Origin: Cercospora beticola
Taxonomy: Eukaryota > Ascomycota > Dothideomycetes > Mycosphaerellales > Mycosphaerellaceae
Reading direction: 5' to 3'
Assembly: GCF_033473495.1 (NCBI RefSeq)
Contig: NC_088943.1
Span: 2,026,001 to 2,090,000 of the forward strand
Length of the DNA: 64,000 nt
In this document: positions 51,845 to 63,115 of the stretch, piece after piece
Numbering within the stretch: position 1 is the stretch's first letter
Layout: every line of letters begins with the position of its first letter
The notes under the pieces: generated by a model
Told to the model about the DNA's origin: nothing
Databases searched by the model: none
Seen by the model: only the letters and a program-made list of their open reading frames with translations
Translations under genes and position numbers: made by a program

Positions 51845-52391
51845 GTCTATATAATAATAAAGTAATAGTAAGTATTAAAAATAGTATCCTTAAGAGACTA
51901 ATTTAGCTAGAGCGTCGCGCTACTTTTACTAAAGTCTATAGAAGGCATATTAGGCTAAATATTCTTTAACGGACTCTATAGATTAGATATATAAGACTCG
52001 TAGTCTAAGACTTCGTCGCTATTACTTAAAAATTATTATAATTCCTATCTAGCTTCGGTCTTACTTATAGCTACTTTCTATCTATAATACTATCTCGTAC
52101 TATACCTAGTAGCAATTCGTAGATACTATAGCTAAATATATAATAGTACGAGTTTTAGACTCTACTAAAGATATAAATATAATAGTCCTTACTCTACTCG
52201 GTCTATAAAGTATATATAGACTATAGTAGATAAAATCGTCGCTAGAAAGCCGATCTCTAAAGCTATATTAATATAACGACCGAATATTTCTTAGTAATAC
52301 TTAGCTAGAAATAAATATACTTAAATATAGTTCGTAAATACTCCTAAGCTTACTATAGCAAAGTATTACTATAGATAGCTTATATTATTTT

Positions 52392-53016
52392 TAGATTAGT
52401 AGAATCGTAGAATAGTAGAAGTATAGTACTAGAGGAAGTATAGATATTTATAGGTAGAGAGTAGAGTAAGAGAGTAGAGTAGTAAGAGTAAAGAGTAGAA
52501 AGCTTTTCTTACTTACTTAGTCGACTATACTACGCGCTATAGGCCTTCTTATATACTCTATTACTACGTACTAGAAGGTTCTACGTACGCGTAATTACGT
52601 ACGAGTACTAGGCAACTCTAGGACTAGTAATACTAAGAATAGGGCCTCGTAGAATAGCTTAGAATACTATAGAATATCGATTTGTAATCGATGTTCTACG
52701 AGGTTCTCTCGGTTTCTAGAAGCTACTCTAGAAGGATACCGGTAGAAACTTCTAGTCTACTACTTACGCAGTCGCCCTAGAGGTTTCTAGAACCTTCTAG
52801 CCTAAAAGGGTAGTTAGACAGGGGTCCCCCTAGTTACCTTCCGAATTAGGAAGGTATTAGGTCAGGTTACGTAACTGTTAGGTGATGTTACGTGACTGTT
52901 AGGTGGTGTTACGTAATCGTAACCTAATACCCCAAAAGGGTAGTTTGTATAGTACCCCCTTGTCCGCCTACCTAATTAGGAAATAGGGTCTAGGATAAGC
53001 TAAGCTTACCCTTCTA
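52392..53016 (-). repeat. Copia 3' LTR
   Basis: Direct repeat of 58168-58797. Shared blocks include GTCGACTATACTACGCGCTA, ATCGATTxxTAATCGAT inverted motif, and GGTTTCTAGAACCTTCTAG. Differences are mostly C-T/G-A transitions. The low end begins TAGATTAGTAGAATC and the high end is near CCCTTCTA; a purine-rich tract (AGGAGGGCG on the minus strand) just above 53016 may be the polypurine tract. Confidence 0.8.
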
Positions 53017-53512
53017 AGACGCCCTCCTAAGATTAGCTTATCTAGAATCTTATAGTCTTATAATCTTAGTCCTTACGGCGTAATAGCTCCTATTAATACC
53101 TATTATTATCCGCGGCCGCGTATAGTCTTCTTAGACTATATATTAAGGCTATAGGAGTCGCTTTAGAAAAAGTCCGAGCTTCCTCTAAAGCTTGCTCTAG
53201 AGTCTATAGATACTTAATGTCCTATTCTTACTTATTCTAATACGAATATAGGCGTCCCTATAACGCTAGAATAGCTATAGGCGATAAGCTTGTAGACTAG
53301 GATAATTCATGCGTACTATACCGCTATTATCCTTAATATTAAAGCCGTATCTAGTGCTAAAAGTACTAAAATCTCGAATCTAACCTCTTAACCTAGTAAT
53401 CGCGAATAGAGCTTCTTTCTTAAGCATTCTTAGGCTATAATAAGCCTTCTAAGGGCGTATAAATAAGTATTCTAGTCGCCCCTAAGCTAATATATCGCTC
53501 GATTAATGCACC

Positions 53513-56500
53513 TTATAATAGGTCCTCTCTTAATCGTAAAAATAAGGGACCTTCTAGGGCTTTAGTAAGGATATCTGCTACTTGCTCTTTAGTAGAGATC
53601 TAGACTAGCTTAATTAGCCCGTTCTCGTTAGAATCGCGTACAAAGTGATATTGTATATCTATATGCTTTGATTTCGCGTGGTGCTCGGGGTTATTAGCTA
53701 ATTCTATAGCCGAATTACTATCGGTATAGACCGTAATCGCCCTATCTTCTAGCCCGAGTTCCTTAAGTAAATCTTTAAGGAATATAGCCTCTTTAGTAGC
53801 CTCTTTTAGGGCTATATATTCGGATTCGCAGCTAGAGAGAGCTACGGATTCTTAAAGAATAGAACGCTAACTAATAGGTACTCTATTAGCTAGCAGAAAC
53901 ACATACCCTGTCGTAGATTTACGCGTAGTATAATCGCCCCTCCAATCTGCGTCGCTATATCCTCTAGGAAGAGGCGGAGATTGTGCCTTAAATACTAGCG
54001 TTTTATCTAGACTATTAGGGTCGTTTAAATACTTCCAGATCCTATTTATCGCTTTAAAATGCGTAGAATCCGGATTTGACATAAATTTAGCAACTTGGCC
54101 GACAGCGTAGCTTATATCTAGCCGTGTTTTAGTTGCTAGGTATATTAGAGACCCTACTTGGCCTTAAAATTCCTTAATTTCGCTTATAGAGGCTTAGGTC
54201 CGAGCTTTCTCTAGGCGTACGCCCTGTTCTGCAGGCGTAGAGACAGGCCTTAGCCCTTTCTTATTATATTTCTCTAAGATCTTAAGTAAATAACCCTTTT
54301 GACTTAGAGTTATTACTTTATTAGGCCTATCTCTAGACACTTCTATGCCTAGATAGTGTTTTACAGGGCCTAAATCGCTAATCTCTAGATGCTTAGAGAT
54401 ATTAGTCTTAAACTCTTTAGCTAGACTAATAGTAGAGCTAAATATAAGCATATCGTCTACGTGGCACGTAATATAAACGCCTGTCTCTTTATTAAGGAAG
54501 GCCGCGCTATCCTTAAGTAAAGGATAGAAGCTATACTTTGCTAGTATAGATTTTAAGTGCAAGTACTACTGCCTACTAGCTTGTTTTAAGCTATATAAGG
54601 CAGAATTTAGGCGACAGACTTTATGCTCTTGTCTCTTAACTATAAAACCGGTAGGCTGCTCGATATATAGTTCCTTATCTATAGGACTATTCGGAAACGC
54701 GAGTTTTACGTCTATTTGCTCGATTTCCTAATCGTTATACGCTGCTAAATAGAATAGAGTACGCTAGGTTTCGGGACGGCATGTATTACTAAAAGTATCG
54801 TCGTAGTCTAGGCCTAGTACCTGCTTAAAACCCTTAGCAACCCACCTACTTTTAAACTTAATAAGCTTGCCGTACGGGTCGCGTTTTGTCTTATAAACCT
54901 ACCTGCCTTTTACGGCAGTACGGCCCTTAGGTAGCTCGACTAGATCCCAGGTTTTAAGCTTATTTAAGTCGTTAATTTCCGAAGACATAGACGCTAACTA
55001 GTCGTCTTTATTAGGGCTATTAATCGCCTCGGTATAACTCGTAGGATCGTCGCTATTATTACTAGCTATAAGGGCATAGAGGCTTAATTCGTCGTCTAAG
55101 CCGTCGTCTTCTAAAGTTCTAGTAGGACGAGAACTCGTAATATCCCCTAAAGTAGTTTTAGGCGTCTTAGAAACTATCTCTAAATCGTCTACTAGCTCGT
55201 CGCCCTCTAGAGTATTACTAGAAATACTAGTAGATCTAGAATCGTCGTTTCTAGAACTAGAGTCTAGTAGATTATTAGGCGTATCTAGAGAGATTTGATT
55301 TTTGCTACTAGAGGAAGCTTAGACCGGGTCCGAGCTTACTCTAGAATTTCTAAGCGAGACAGTCGATTCTAGAGGCGTTTCTTCTCTATTCTTAGAAGGT
55401 TTATAGTATTGCCCTTCTAATATAGTAACGTCTCGCGCCCAAACTACCCTCCTAGACTCTAAATCGTATAGCTTATAGATATTTGAGTCGCTATACCCTA
55501 TAAGAATCGCTTTCTTAGCTCGAGTGTCTAGTTTCTTAGCTTTTACTCGAGTATAGTAAGCTATAGAACCGAAGATTCTTATATTATCTAGATTAGGAGG
55601 CTTGTTATATCTTAATTCGTAAGGGGATTTAAAGCCTAACGACGAGTACGGTGTTCTATTATATAGGAATATAGCCGCTTCTAAAGCCTCGCTCTAAAAC
55701 GTCTTAGGAAGCCCCGATTCTAGTAATAAGGCGCGTACTTTGCCTAAAAGTGTCCTATTAGGTCGTTGTATAAGCCCGTTTTGTTCGGGGTTATAAGGGC
55801 TACTAAGCTCGTGTTTTACGCTACTATTCTAAAGTAGAGTTTCTACTTTAGAACTAACGAGCTCTTTCGCGTTATCGCTTTTTAAGACCTTTAGTCTAGG
55901 ACGTTTATTACTAGAATTCGAGTCGGAATTTTCGGCATATAGTTTAAAGTCTTTAAAACACGAGAAAGCTTCGGATTTTCTAGAAATCAGATTCGCCTCT
56001 ATATACCTAGTATAATTATCGATAGAACTAATAAAGTAACGATACCCTTTATTAGTAGGAGGCTCTATAGGGCCGCAAATATCGCAGCTTACTTTATCTA
56101 GATAACTCTTAGCTTTCTCGGTTATAGCGCGACTTATTTTACGAGTATGTTTACTAGAAATACATACCTCGCACGTAGGGCTTATATTCTCGGCAGATAC
56201 CCCTAATCTTTTAAGGGTATTATCGCCTATATGCCCTAATCGTTTATACCAAATCTCGGCGTCGCTTTTAGACTCTAAATAGAGTGCCTCTTCCTTTACT
56301 TCCTTAGAGTAAGAAGTAGGAATAGAGATATTTAACTTATAGAGCGATTTATTAAGGATTGCCTTAGTTAATAAATCGTTCTGCGAGTTAAATAACTCTA
56401 TTATACCGTTCTTAAGTCGGGTATAAACATTACGGGTATCTAGCTGCGAAAGCGAGACTAGATTAAGCCGGAATTCCGGTATATATAGGCAGTTAGTTAG

Positions 56501-57736
56501 AATAGCGACTTTATTAGTATCTTTAAATCGTATTCTAACGTTGCCTACCCCGTAGGAGGTTATAGTACCCGAGTTCCCCTACCTTATAGTAGTAGTCTTA
56601 TTAGTAAAAGTCGTAAAATACGATCTATTACTAATAATATGTCGGCTAGCACCCGAATCTAGGACCCAATCCTAATTTTCTATAGAGGTGGTCCGAGCTC
56701 CCTCTAGAGGTATCCGAGCTTCCTCTAGAGACGGATTACTAGAATTCGAGTTTCTAGAGTAAAGAGAGATTGCTTCTTCTTCTAGAGTCTCGATTCTAGA
56801 CGCCCGAGCTTCCTCTAACGGGGAATCGATTATATAGCGCTCTTAAATAGAGAAACAGCGAGTAGGGTCCTCTACTAAAGCATATAATAAATCGACTTCC
56901 TCCCCTTCTTCGTTAGTTATAAGGATAGGTTCCTTATAACTAGTAGAGGGCTTAGAGGCGCTATTAGATTCGCGTTTACGCTACTAAGGCGGGCGTTTAT
57001 TCGGGTATTTACTATAGCAGTCGTCTTCTAAATACCCCTCTTTCTTGCAGTACAAGCAGTACTTAGAGGCATCTTTAGGGCCCTTTTTATTAAGGCGTTT
57101 AGGGCTCTTAGTCTTCTGCTTAGTAGCCTTACTACTACTGCCGAATTTACGCGACGAGCTAGAGTATAATGCAGTCTCTTTAGTATTATACCTTCTAGAT
57201 TCGTCGAGTATATTCGCGAATAGAGTCTCTAGAGTAAAGGCATCCTCGTTACTTCTAAGACTTTGACTTATAGAAGTAATAAACGAGTCGTAATCGTCGT
57301 TTAGGTTATTTAGAGTCTAAGCAATAATTACTTGCTTAGGTAGTTCTATACCCTTCGCCTTAAGTTAATCGTATAAGCGCTATATAGAGTTAATATAAGA
57401 CTCTATAGAACCCGAGGATTCTAAAGTCGTTTAAAATAGCTCTTTATAAAGTAAGAACTTAGAATTAAATCCCTTAGGAGAGTATAATTCTTCGAGCGTA
57501 TTCTAAGCGTCCGTAGCCGTTGCTTTATTAGAGATTTGAAGCAACGGGCCGTCCTCTACGCCTAGCCGAATAGCTACGAGAGCCTTAGCTATAATAGAAG
57601 GCTCTAGGTTTTCTTGCTCTAGAGCTTCTAGATAGCCCTTTTCGGTTAGGTAAGAGCGCATTCTAAGGGCCTAAATCTCGTAGTTTTCTTAGCCCTTTAG
57701 GCGCGCAAACGTAAAGGATTTATCGCTTAGAGACAT
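53513..57736 (-). pseudogene. Copia gag-pol polyprotein, stop-riddled
   Basis: From ATG 57736 to TAA 53513-53515 is 1408 codons in one frame with no shift. About 25 internal stops, all TAG or TAA, break it. In order: gag with a zinc knuckle near 57040 in which the His is Tyr (C-x2-C-x4-Y-x4-C); protease motif DSGAS near 56660; integrase zinc-binding CEVC near 56170 and central Asp/Asp/Glu region; reverse transcriptase near 54,200-54,900 with HVDD at the catalytic site; RNase H with SDADW near 53,960 and the C-terminal copia signature ADILTKAL near 53,570. Many stops sit where family members have Trp or Gln, as expected from TGG to TAG and CAR to TAR transitions. Not translatable as a full polyprotein. 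Confidence 0.88.
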
Positions 57737-58145
57737 CTTGTTTTCCGGCCGAAATTCGTTGTTTTCTCTAGAGAGAATAGCACGGCTAGCAGTTTACTTT
57801 CTTAGTTACCTCTTGAGTTCAGCCTTCGCCGTCTATACCCTTTAGTATACCGCTTGCTAGGAGGTCCGGCTAGTATAACGGTTTTTCTAACTCCTAGTAC
57901 TCTTGTTTATCCTAGTTTCCTAGGCAAGAGGCAGCAGGGACTATGCGGGCCACAGGCTCTCTAGTATTAGTCGGTACGGGTATTCTCGCTCGCTAGGATC
58001 GTAGGAGAGGTAAAGGGCGTTCCGTAGGCGTCAAAATCGTAGAAATCCGTCGAGAAACAAGCGAGATATAGTCGTTCGAAATCGAGGTATCTTAAAAGTA
58101 CTTAAGCTTTCTCTTAGAGTCGTCCGTGCGTCTTCTAGGCTATAA

Positions 58146-58164
58146 GCAGGCCGGGCTTATAACC
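58146..58164 (-). promoter_or_regulatory. Putative primer-binding site, initiator-Met half-tRNA type
   Basis: Immediately inside the 5' LTR, the minus strand reads GGTTATAAGCCCGGC. Its complement contains GGGCTTATAACC, one CpA-to-TpA change away from GGGCTCATAACC, the anticodon arm of fungal initiator-Met tRNA. Drosophila copia and relatives use such an internal half-tRNA as primer. The site starts about 3 nt after the inferred LTR end. Confidence 0.6.
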
Positions 58165-58167
58165 TTT

Positions 58168-58797
58168 TAGATTAGCAGAATCGTGATCTAAGTATAGCGG
58201 AAGTGCTAGAGGAAGCACAGACGTCGTAGGTAGGTAGAGAGTAGTAGAGTAGTAAGAGAGTAAGAGTAAAAGAGTAGAAAGCTTTCCTTGCTTACTTAGT
58301 CGACTATACTACGCGCTATAGGCCTTCTTATATACTCTATTACCGCGTACTAGAAGGTTCTACGTACGCGCAATCGCGTACGAGCACTAGGCAACTCTAG
58401 GACTAGTAATACTAAGAATAGGGCCTCGTAGAATAGCTTAGAATACTATAGAATATCGATTTATAATCGATATTCTACGAGGTTCCCTCGGTTTCTAGAA
58501 GCTACTCTAGAAGGATACCGGTAGAAACTTCTAGTCTACTACTTACGTAGTCGCCCTAGAGGTTTCTAGAACCTTCTAGCCTAAAAGGGTAGTTAGATAG
58601 GAGTCCCTCTAGTTACCTTCTAAATTAGGAAGATATTAAGTTAGGTTATATAACTATTAGGTAATATTACGTAACTATTAGGTAGTGTTATATAACTGTT
58701 AGGTAATAGTTATATAATCGTAACCTAATACTCTAAAAAGGTAGTTTATATAGTACTCTCTTATTTATCTATCTAATTAGGAAATAGAGTCTACTCT
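58168..58797 (-). repeat. Copia 5' LTR
   Basis: Direct repeat of the 3' LTR. The right edge breaks off at AAATAGAGTCT, without the terminal AGGATAAGCTAAGCTT block present in the 3' LTR, and runs directly into an inverted LTR copy. Confidence 0.75.
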
Positions 58798-59416
58798 CTT
58801 TTAGAAGAGTAAGCTTAGCTTATCCTAGAGACTCTATTTCCTAATTAGGTAAGTAGATAGAGAGGTACCCTATAGACTACTCTTTTAGAGTATTAGGTTA
58901 CGATTACGTAACTAGTACCTAATACTCTTTAGAGGGTTACGTAACTACTACCTAATACTCTCTAAGTTACGTAACTTAACCTAATACCTTCCTAATATAG
59001 AAGGTAACCGGAGATACCTCTATCTAACTACCCTTTTCGGCTAGAAGGTTCTAGAAACCTCTAGAGCGACTACGTAAGTAGTTAACTAGAAGTTTCTATA
59101 GATATTCTTCTAGACTAGCTTCTAGAAGTCTAAGGAACCTCGTAGAATATTAATTTCTAATTAATATTCTATAGTATTCTAAGCTATTCTATAAGGCTCT
59201 ATTCTTAGTATTACTAGTCCTAGAGTTACCTAGTACTCGTATACGATTATACGTATATAGAACCTTCTAGTACGTAGTATAGTCGACTAAGTAAGTAAGA
59301 AAAGCTTTCTACTCTTTTACTTTTACTACTCTTTTACTCTACTCTCTACTTATAAACGTCTATACTTCCTCTAGTACTATACTTCTACTATTCTATAATT
59401 CTACTAATCTAAAAAA
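58798..59416 (+). repeat. Third LTR copy, inverted
   Basis: Reverse-complement copy of the same LTR: it starts with the LTR 5' end (AGAAGAGTAAGCTTAGC) and ends with CTACTAATCTAAAA, matching the other end. It has almost no CpA/TpG left, so it is more heavily mutated than the other two LTRs. Probably a solo LTR of an older insertion. Confidence 0.75.
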
Positions 59417-59439
59417 TTCGAGCTTCTATAGATAGTAGA

Positions 59440-60540
59440 GAGTATAAGAATCTATAATATAGTTCGAGAATTATATTTTAGCTTTAGGTATCTTAATTCT
59501 AGCTAAGTCCTAGCTCTTAAAATAAGATTCTAGCTTCTAAAACGAGATTCTCGAGCTAGATTTAAGATTCCTAGACTAGAATCTAGATCTATAATAAAAT
59601 ATAAGCTACTATAACTTAAGATCTAGATTAGGAATCTTATTCGTAGCTAGTATCTAAGTTAGGAATCTTATTCTACTTTAAGGAATCTAGGTTATAGCTC
59701 TAGAATCTTATTTCTAGCTCTAAAAACGAGATTCTAGAGCTTAAAATAAGACTATAGCGCTTAAATTAGAATTCTAAAAGTAGTAGAAGCTACTAGAATC
59801 TATAATCTAGATCGGAAATCTCGTTTTACTTTAAGGAATCTAGATTCTATAGAGCGCTAAAAATAGAATTCTAGCTCTAAAAACGAGATTCTAGCTATTA
59901 AATTAAGATTCCTAATATAGAATCTAGATTCTAGAGGTACTAGGAGCTATTAGAATATAGAATCTAACTCGGGAATCTCGTTTTAGCTTAAGGAATCTAA
60001 ATTCTAGCTCGAAAATTAAAATTCTAGCTCTTAGATCGAGATTCTAGTACTTAAAACGAGATTCCTAATATAGAATTAAGAATCTAAGTCGAGAATCTTA
60101 TTTTACTATAAGGAATCTAGATTTTAGCTCTAAAAATAAAATTCTAGCTATTAAAACGAGTTTCCTACTATAGTAGTTAGATTCTAAGTATAGTAGAAGC
60201 TATTAGAAAATAAAATCTAGATTAGAAATCTTATTTTATTATAAGGAATCTCGATTCTAGCTTAGAAATCTAGATTTTAGTTTAAAAATCTAGATTCTAG
60301 CTCTTATAATAAGATTTCTAAACTAGAATCTAAGTTCTAGAAGTACTAGAACCTATTAGAATCTAGAATCTAAGTTAGGATTCTTATTAGAAGAGCTAGA
60401 ATCTAGATTATAGCTCGAAAAATAAAATTCTAGCTCTAGAAACTAGATTCTAGTACTTAAATTAAGATTCCTATACTAGAATCTAGATTCTAAGAGTAGT
60501 AGAAGCTATTAGAATCTAAAATAATATATCCTACGAGAAT
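59440..60540. repeat. Decayed tandem array
   Basis: The phrase GAATCTAGATTCTAGCTC with CGAGATTCTAG and variants recurs throughout. The marker AAGGAATCT begins at 59680, 59833, 59990, 60110 and 60243, giving spacings of 153, 157, 120 and 133 bp, so an irregular array of roughly 120-157 bp units. No open frame. Heavily RIP-mutated. Confidence 0.6.
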
Positions 60541-61878
60541 CTCGTTAGATAGTATAGAGGTAATACTAATTTATTTTAATCCCGAGCTATATTTCTCGTA
60601 TTCTTATTAGCTATTACTATCCGGAAATACCTCCGATTAGCTATAACTATTATATAGAGATAGTAGTAGTATTAAAATTAAACTTATATTACTATTAAAT
60701 ATCTCTTAAACTATATTATTTATAGCTATATTAGCTATAATTATAACTATAATTTACTATCTTTCTCTATATTCTTATTAGTTAAGAACTCTAGTCGTTA
60801 CTACTACCTATCTCTATATTATTATCTCTATTATTAAACTCTCCTTCTAGCTAGATATTTATAAAGTCGTTCTTATCTATAGTATTAGTATTAGTTTAAT
60901 TAAAGGCTAAGCTAGAGTATAGACCTATCTAAGTAGAAGTAATAGTTCTACTACTTAGTATAATAGTAGGTATTAGATCTTATTATAGAAAGTTATTTAG
61001 AGTCTATTTATCTATAGTATCTTTATTTATTAAACCTAGTTTATTATTACTATTACTAATAGTAGTATTATTTTCCTCTATTTTCTCTAGTATCTAGTTA
61101 ATTATAGCTTCTAGCTCTTTCTCTTACTACTACTAAGTTTAACTACTAGCTATAAAGTCTATCTTATCGAGTATACTAGAAGTAATTTACTTAAGTTTAG
61201 CGCTAGGATATATACGTACCTATCTATAGCTAGTAGTTATATTCTTATTAAGAAAGCCTTCGATAATAGTATTAAGTAAGCTATATAGAAACTATACTAG
61301 GTTAGACTAGAACTATAATAGATTAGAACTAAAGTTATCTAAGCCTAGAAGTTACTATAGTATTAGAGCTATAAACTAGCTATTACTATAGTAGCGCTTA
61401 ATATTAGCTTATTATCTAAGTATAGTAGAGTTTTAATAGCCTATAAATAGCGAGAAATCGAATAGCTTATTAAATATTAAACTTTATAGTATTCTAATAT
61501 ATAAGATAGCTATATAATAAAAACTAAAAGAGAATTTCTTCTTAGTAATATTTACTATAGTCTTATTATATATTAAGTTTTAGGCTTTATAAATAGTTAT
61601 TATAAAGGCTAAGTAGATAGGAAACTACTAATACTAGTATTTATTACTACTATAGTAGTAGAAGTACTTTATAGCGAAAATTAGTATAGTATAGTACTAG
61701 TCGTTATAAAACTTCTTAAGGTATAGTCTATTATAATCTATAACTAGTACTTTTAAGATAAAGTAATATAGTAGCGTATTACGTAGATTAGTAGTACCTA
61801 GTAACTACTTAATATTATATAAAACGCCTACTATACTATTAACTAAACTAGCTTTAGTCTATATATTATTAAGTAGTA
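60541..61878. other. RIP-saturated DNA, no recognised feature
   Basis: TpA-dominated sequence without open frames or clear repeats; probably the remains of an old transposon beyond recognition. Confidence 0.5.
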
Positions 61879-63115
61879 TAGATAGATAATTCTTTTACGC
61901 TAGTCTACCTCTTTTAACTAGAGTAAGTAGTACGCTCTATATTTTTCGTAGGTAGAAAAGCTCTCGTACTAGTACTCCGGTAGAAAAACTCTCTTATATT
62001 TTTATATTTTATAGTAAGCTCTATATAGCCTACTACTTCTATAGTTTCTAGTTCTTCTTAGGACAATTTGCGTTATCTTAATAGTTTAGATCCTTTATAG
62101 TAGTTCTCTTTAGTTATTTCTTATATTATTAGTACTTAGGAGCCCGATCCTTTTGCCTACTAGCTTAGGGACTTAAGCCTATATATATAGTCTTAGTCTC
62201 TACGCTAGTATCTATATTAATCTTATATCTAACTCTTTCTTACTAGTCTATAGTAGGAGCTCTCTCTAATATTATACTTCTACTTTAAACTTTCTGCCTT
62301 ATTTAGTATCTAAGTTATATAACTTATATTTATAGAAATTATATTAAGTAGTAGTATTCTAAACTAGCCCTTCTATTATAGGTAGCCTTAAATATAGAAT
62401 AAGGGTTGCTTTTATTAGATACTCTACCTTTAGAGTTAGTTATAAGATATCTAGAAGAGCTAGACTTTAGATAAATATCTCTATTTCTATAGTTCTACTA
62501 GTTATTATATAATTCTACTATAGAACCTAGTAGGTAGATAGACTCTATAGACGGAGTTCCTAATCCCTTAGAATAAGTAGTTAAACCTAGTAGTACTAGA
62601 GGTATATACTAGTATATAGAGGTATATTCTCCTTTCTTTCTAAAGTACTTCCTAAAAGGTTTCTAGGCCTCTTATTTAGCTTATTATTCTGCCTTCTATC
62701 TAGACTAGGACGTTTTTCTTTATAGTTTTAGCTGCTTTATCCTATACTCCTCTCTACTCTTCCTACTTTACTTTAAAGCTTTAATTATAGTATACTCTTT
62801 CCTCCTCTTTAGCTTATTTTAGTACTAGGTTACTACTCTAGCTCCTAAGCCTAAGATAGAATTTACTATCTAGAGATTCTAGTCTAGTCTCTTAGTACTA
62901 GGTCTTATATTAGTTCTAGCCGCGCTAGCTCTAGTTTATAGTATTCGTTAGAGTTCGCCTAGTATATACTTCTATAGATTTCTAGACTTTTTCTTTTTAT
63001 CGCTTTCTTCCTACTTCTATAGGTATCTAGCTGCCCTATACTTTACTAGTATAGCCGAAGCTATCTATTTCTACCTACGACCGCGTAGAGGTATATAATA
63101 GGACTTCGTAGGCTA
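61879..63115 (+). repeat. Diverged repeat, copy B (about 1.2 kb)
   Basis: Direct-orientation counterpart of 50805-51844. It is about 200 bp longer in its middle. The first 400 bp align closely (for example GTAGTACGCTCTATATTTTTC and AGAAAAGCTCTCGTACTAG), and the end matches at GTATAGCCGAAGCTATC. Confidence 0.75.

Larger units (their letters stand above)
52392..58797 (-). mobile_element. Ty1/copia LTR retrotransposon, inactivated
   Basis: A nearly complete element on the minus strand: 3' LTR 52392-53016, gag-pol 53513-57736, leader with primer-binding site 58146-58164, and 5' LTR about 58168-58797. The order protease, integrase, reverse transcriptase, RNase H is the copia order. Stops without indels plus transitions indicate RIP, not deletion decay. 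The 5' LTR seems to lack its outermost 25 or so bases where it meets an inverted LTR. LTR ends are approximate to a few bases. Confidence 0.88.

Noticed and set aside
57045..57266. 73-codon open frame (+) within the copia element
   Set aside because: Antisense to the gag/zinc-knuckle region; a shadow frame.
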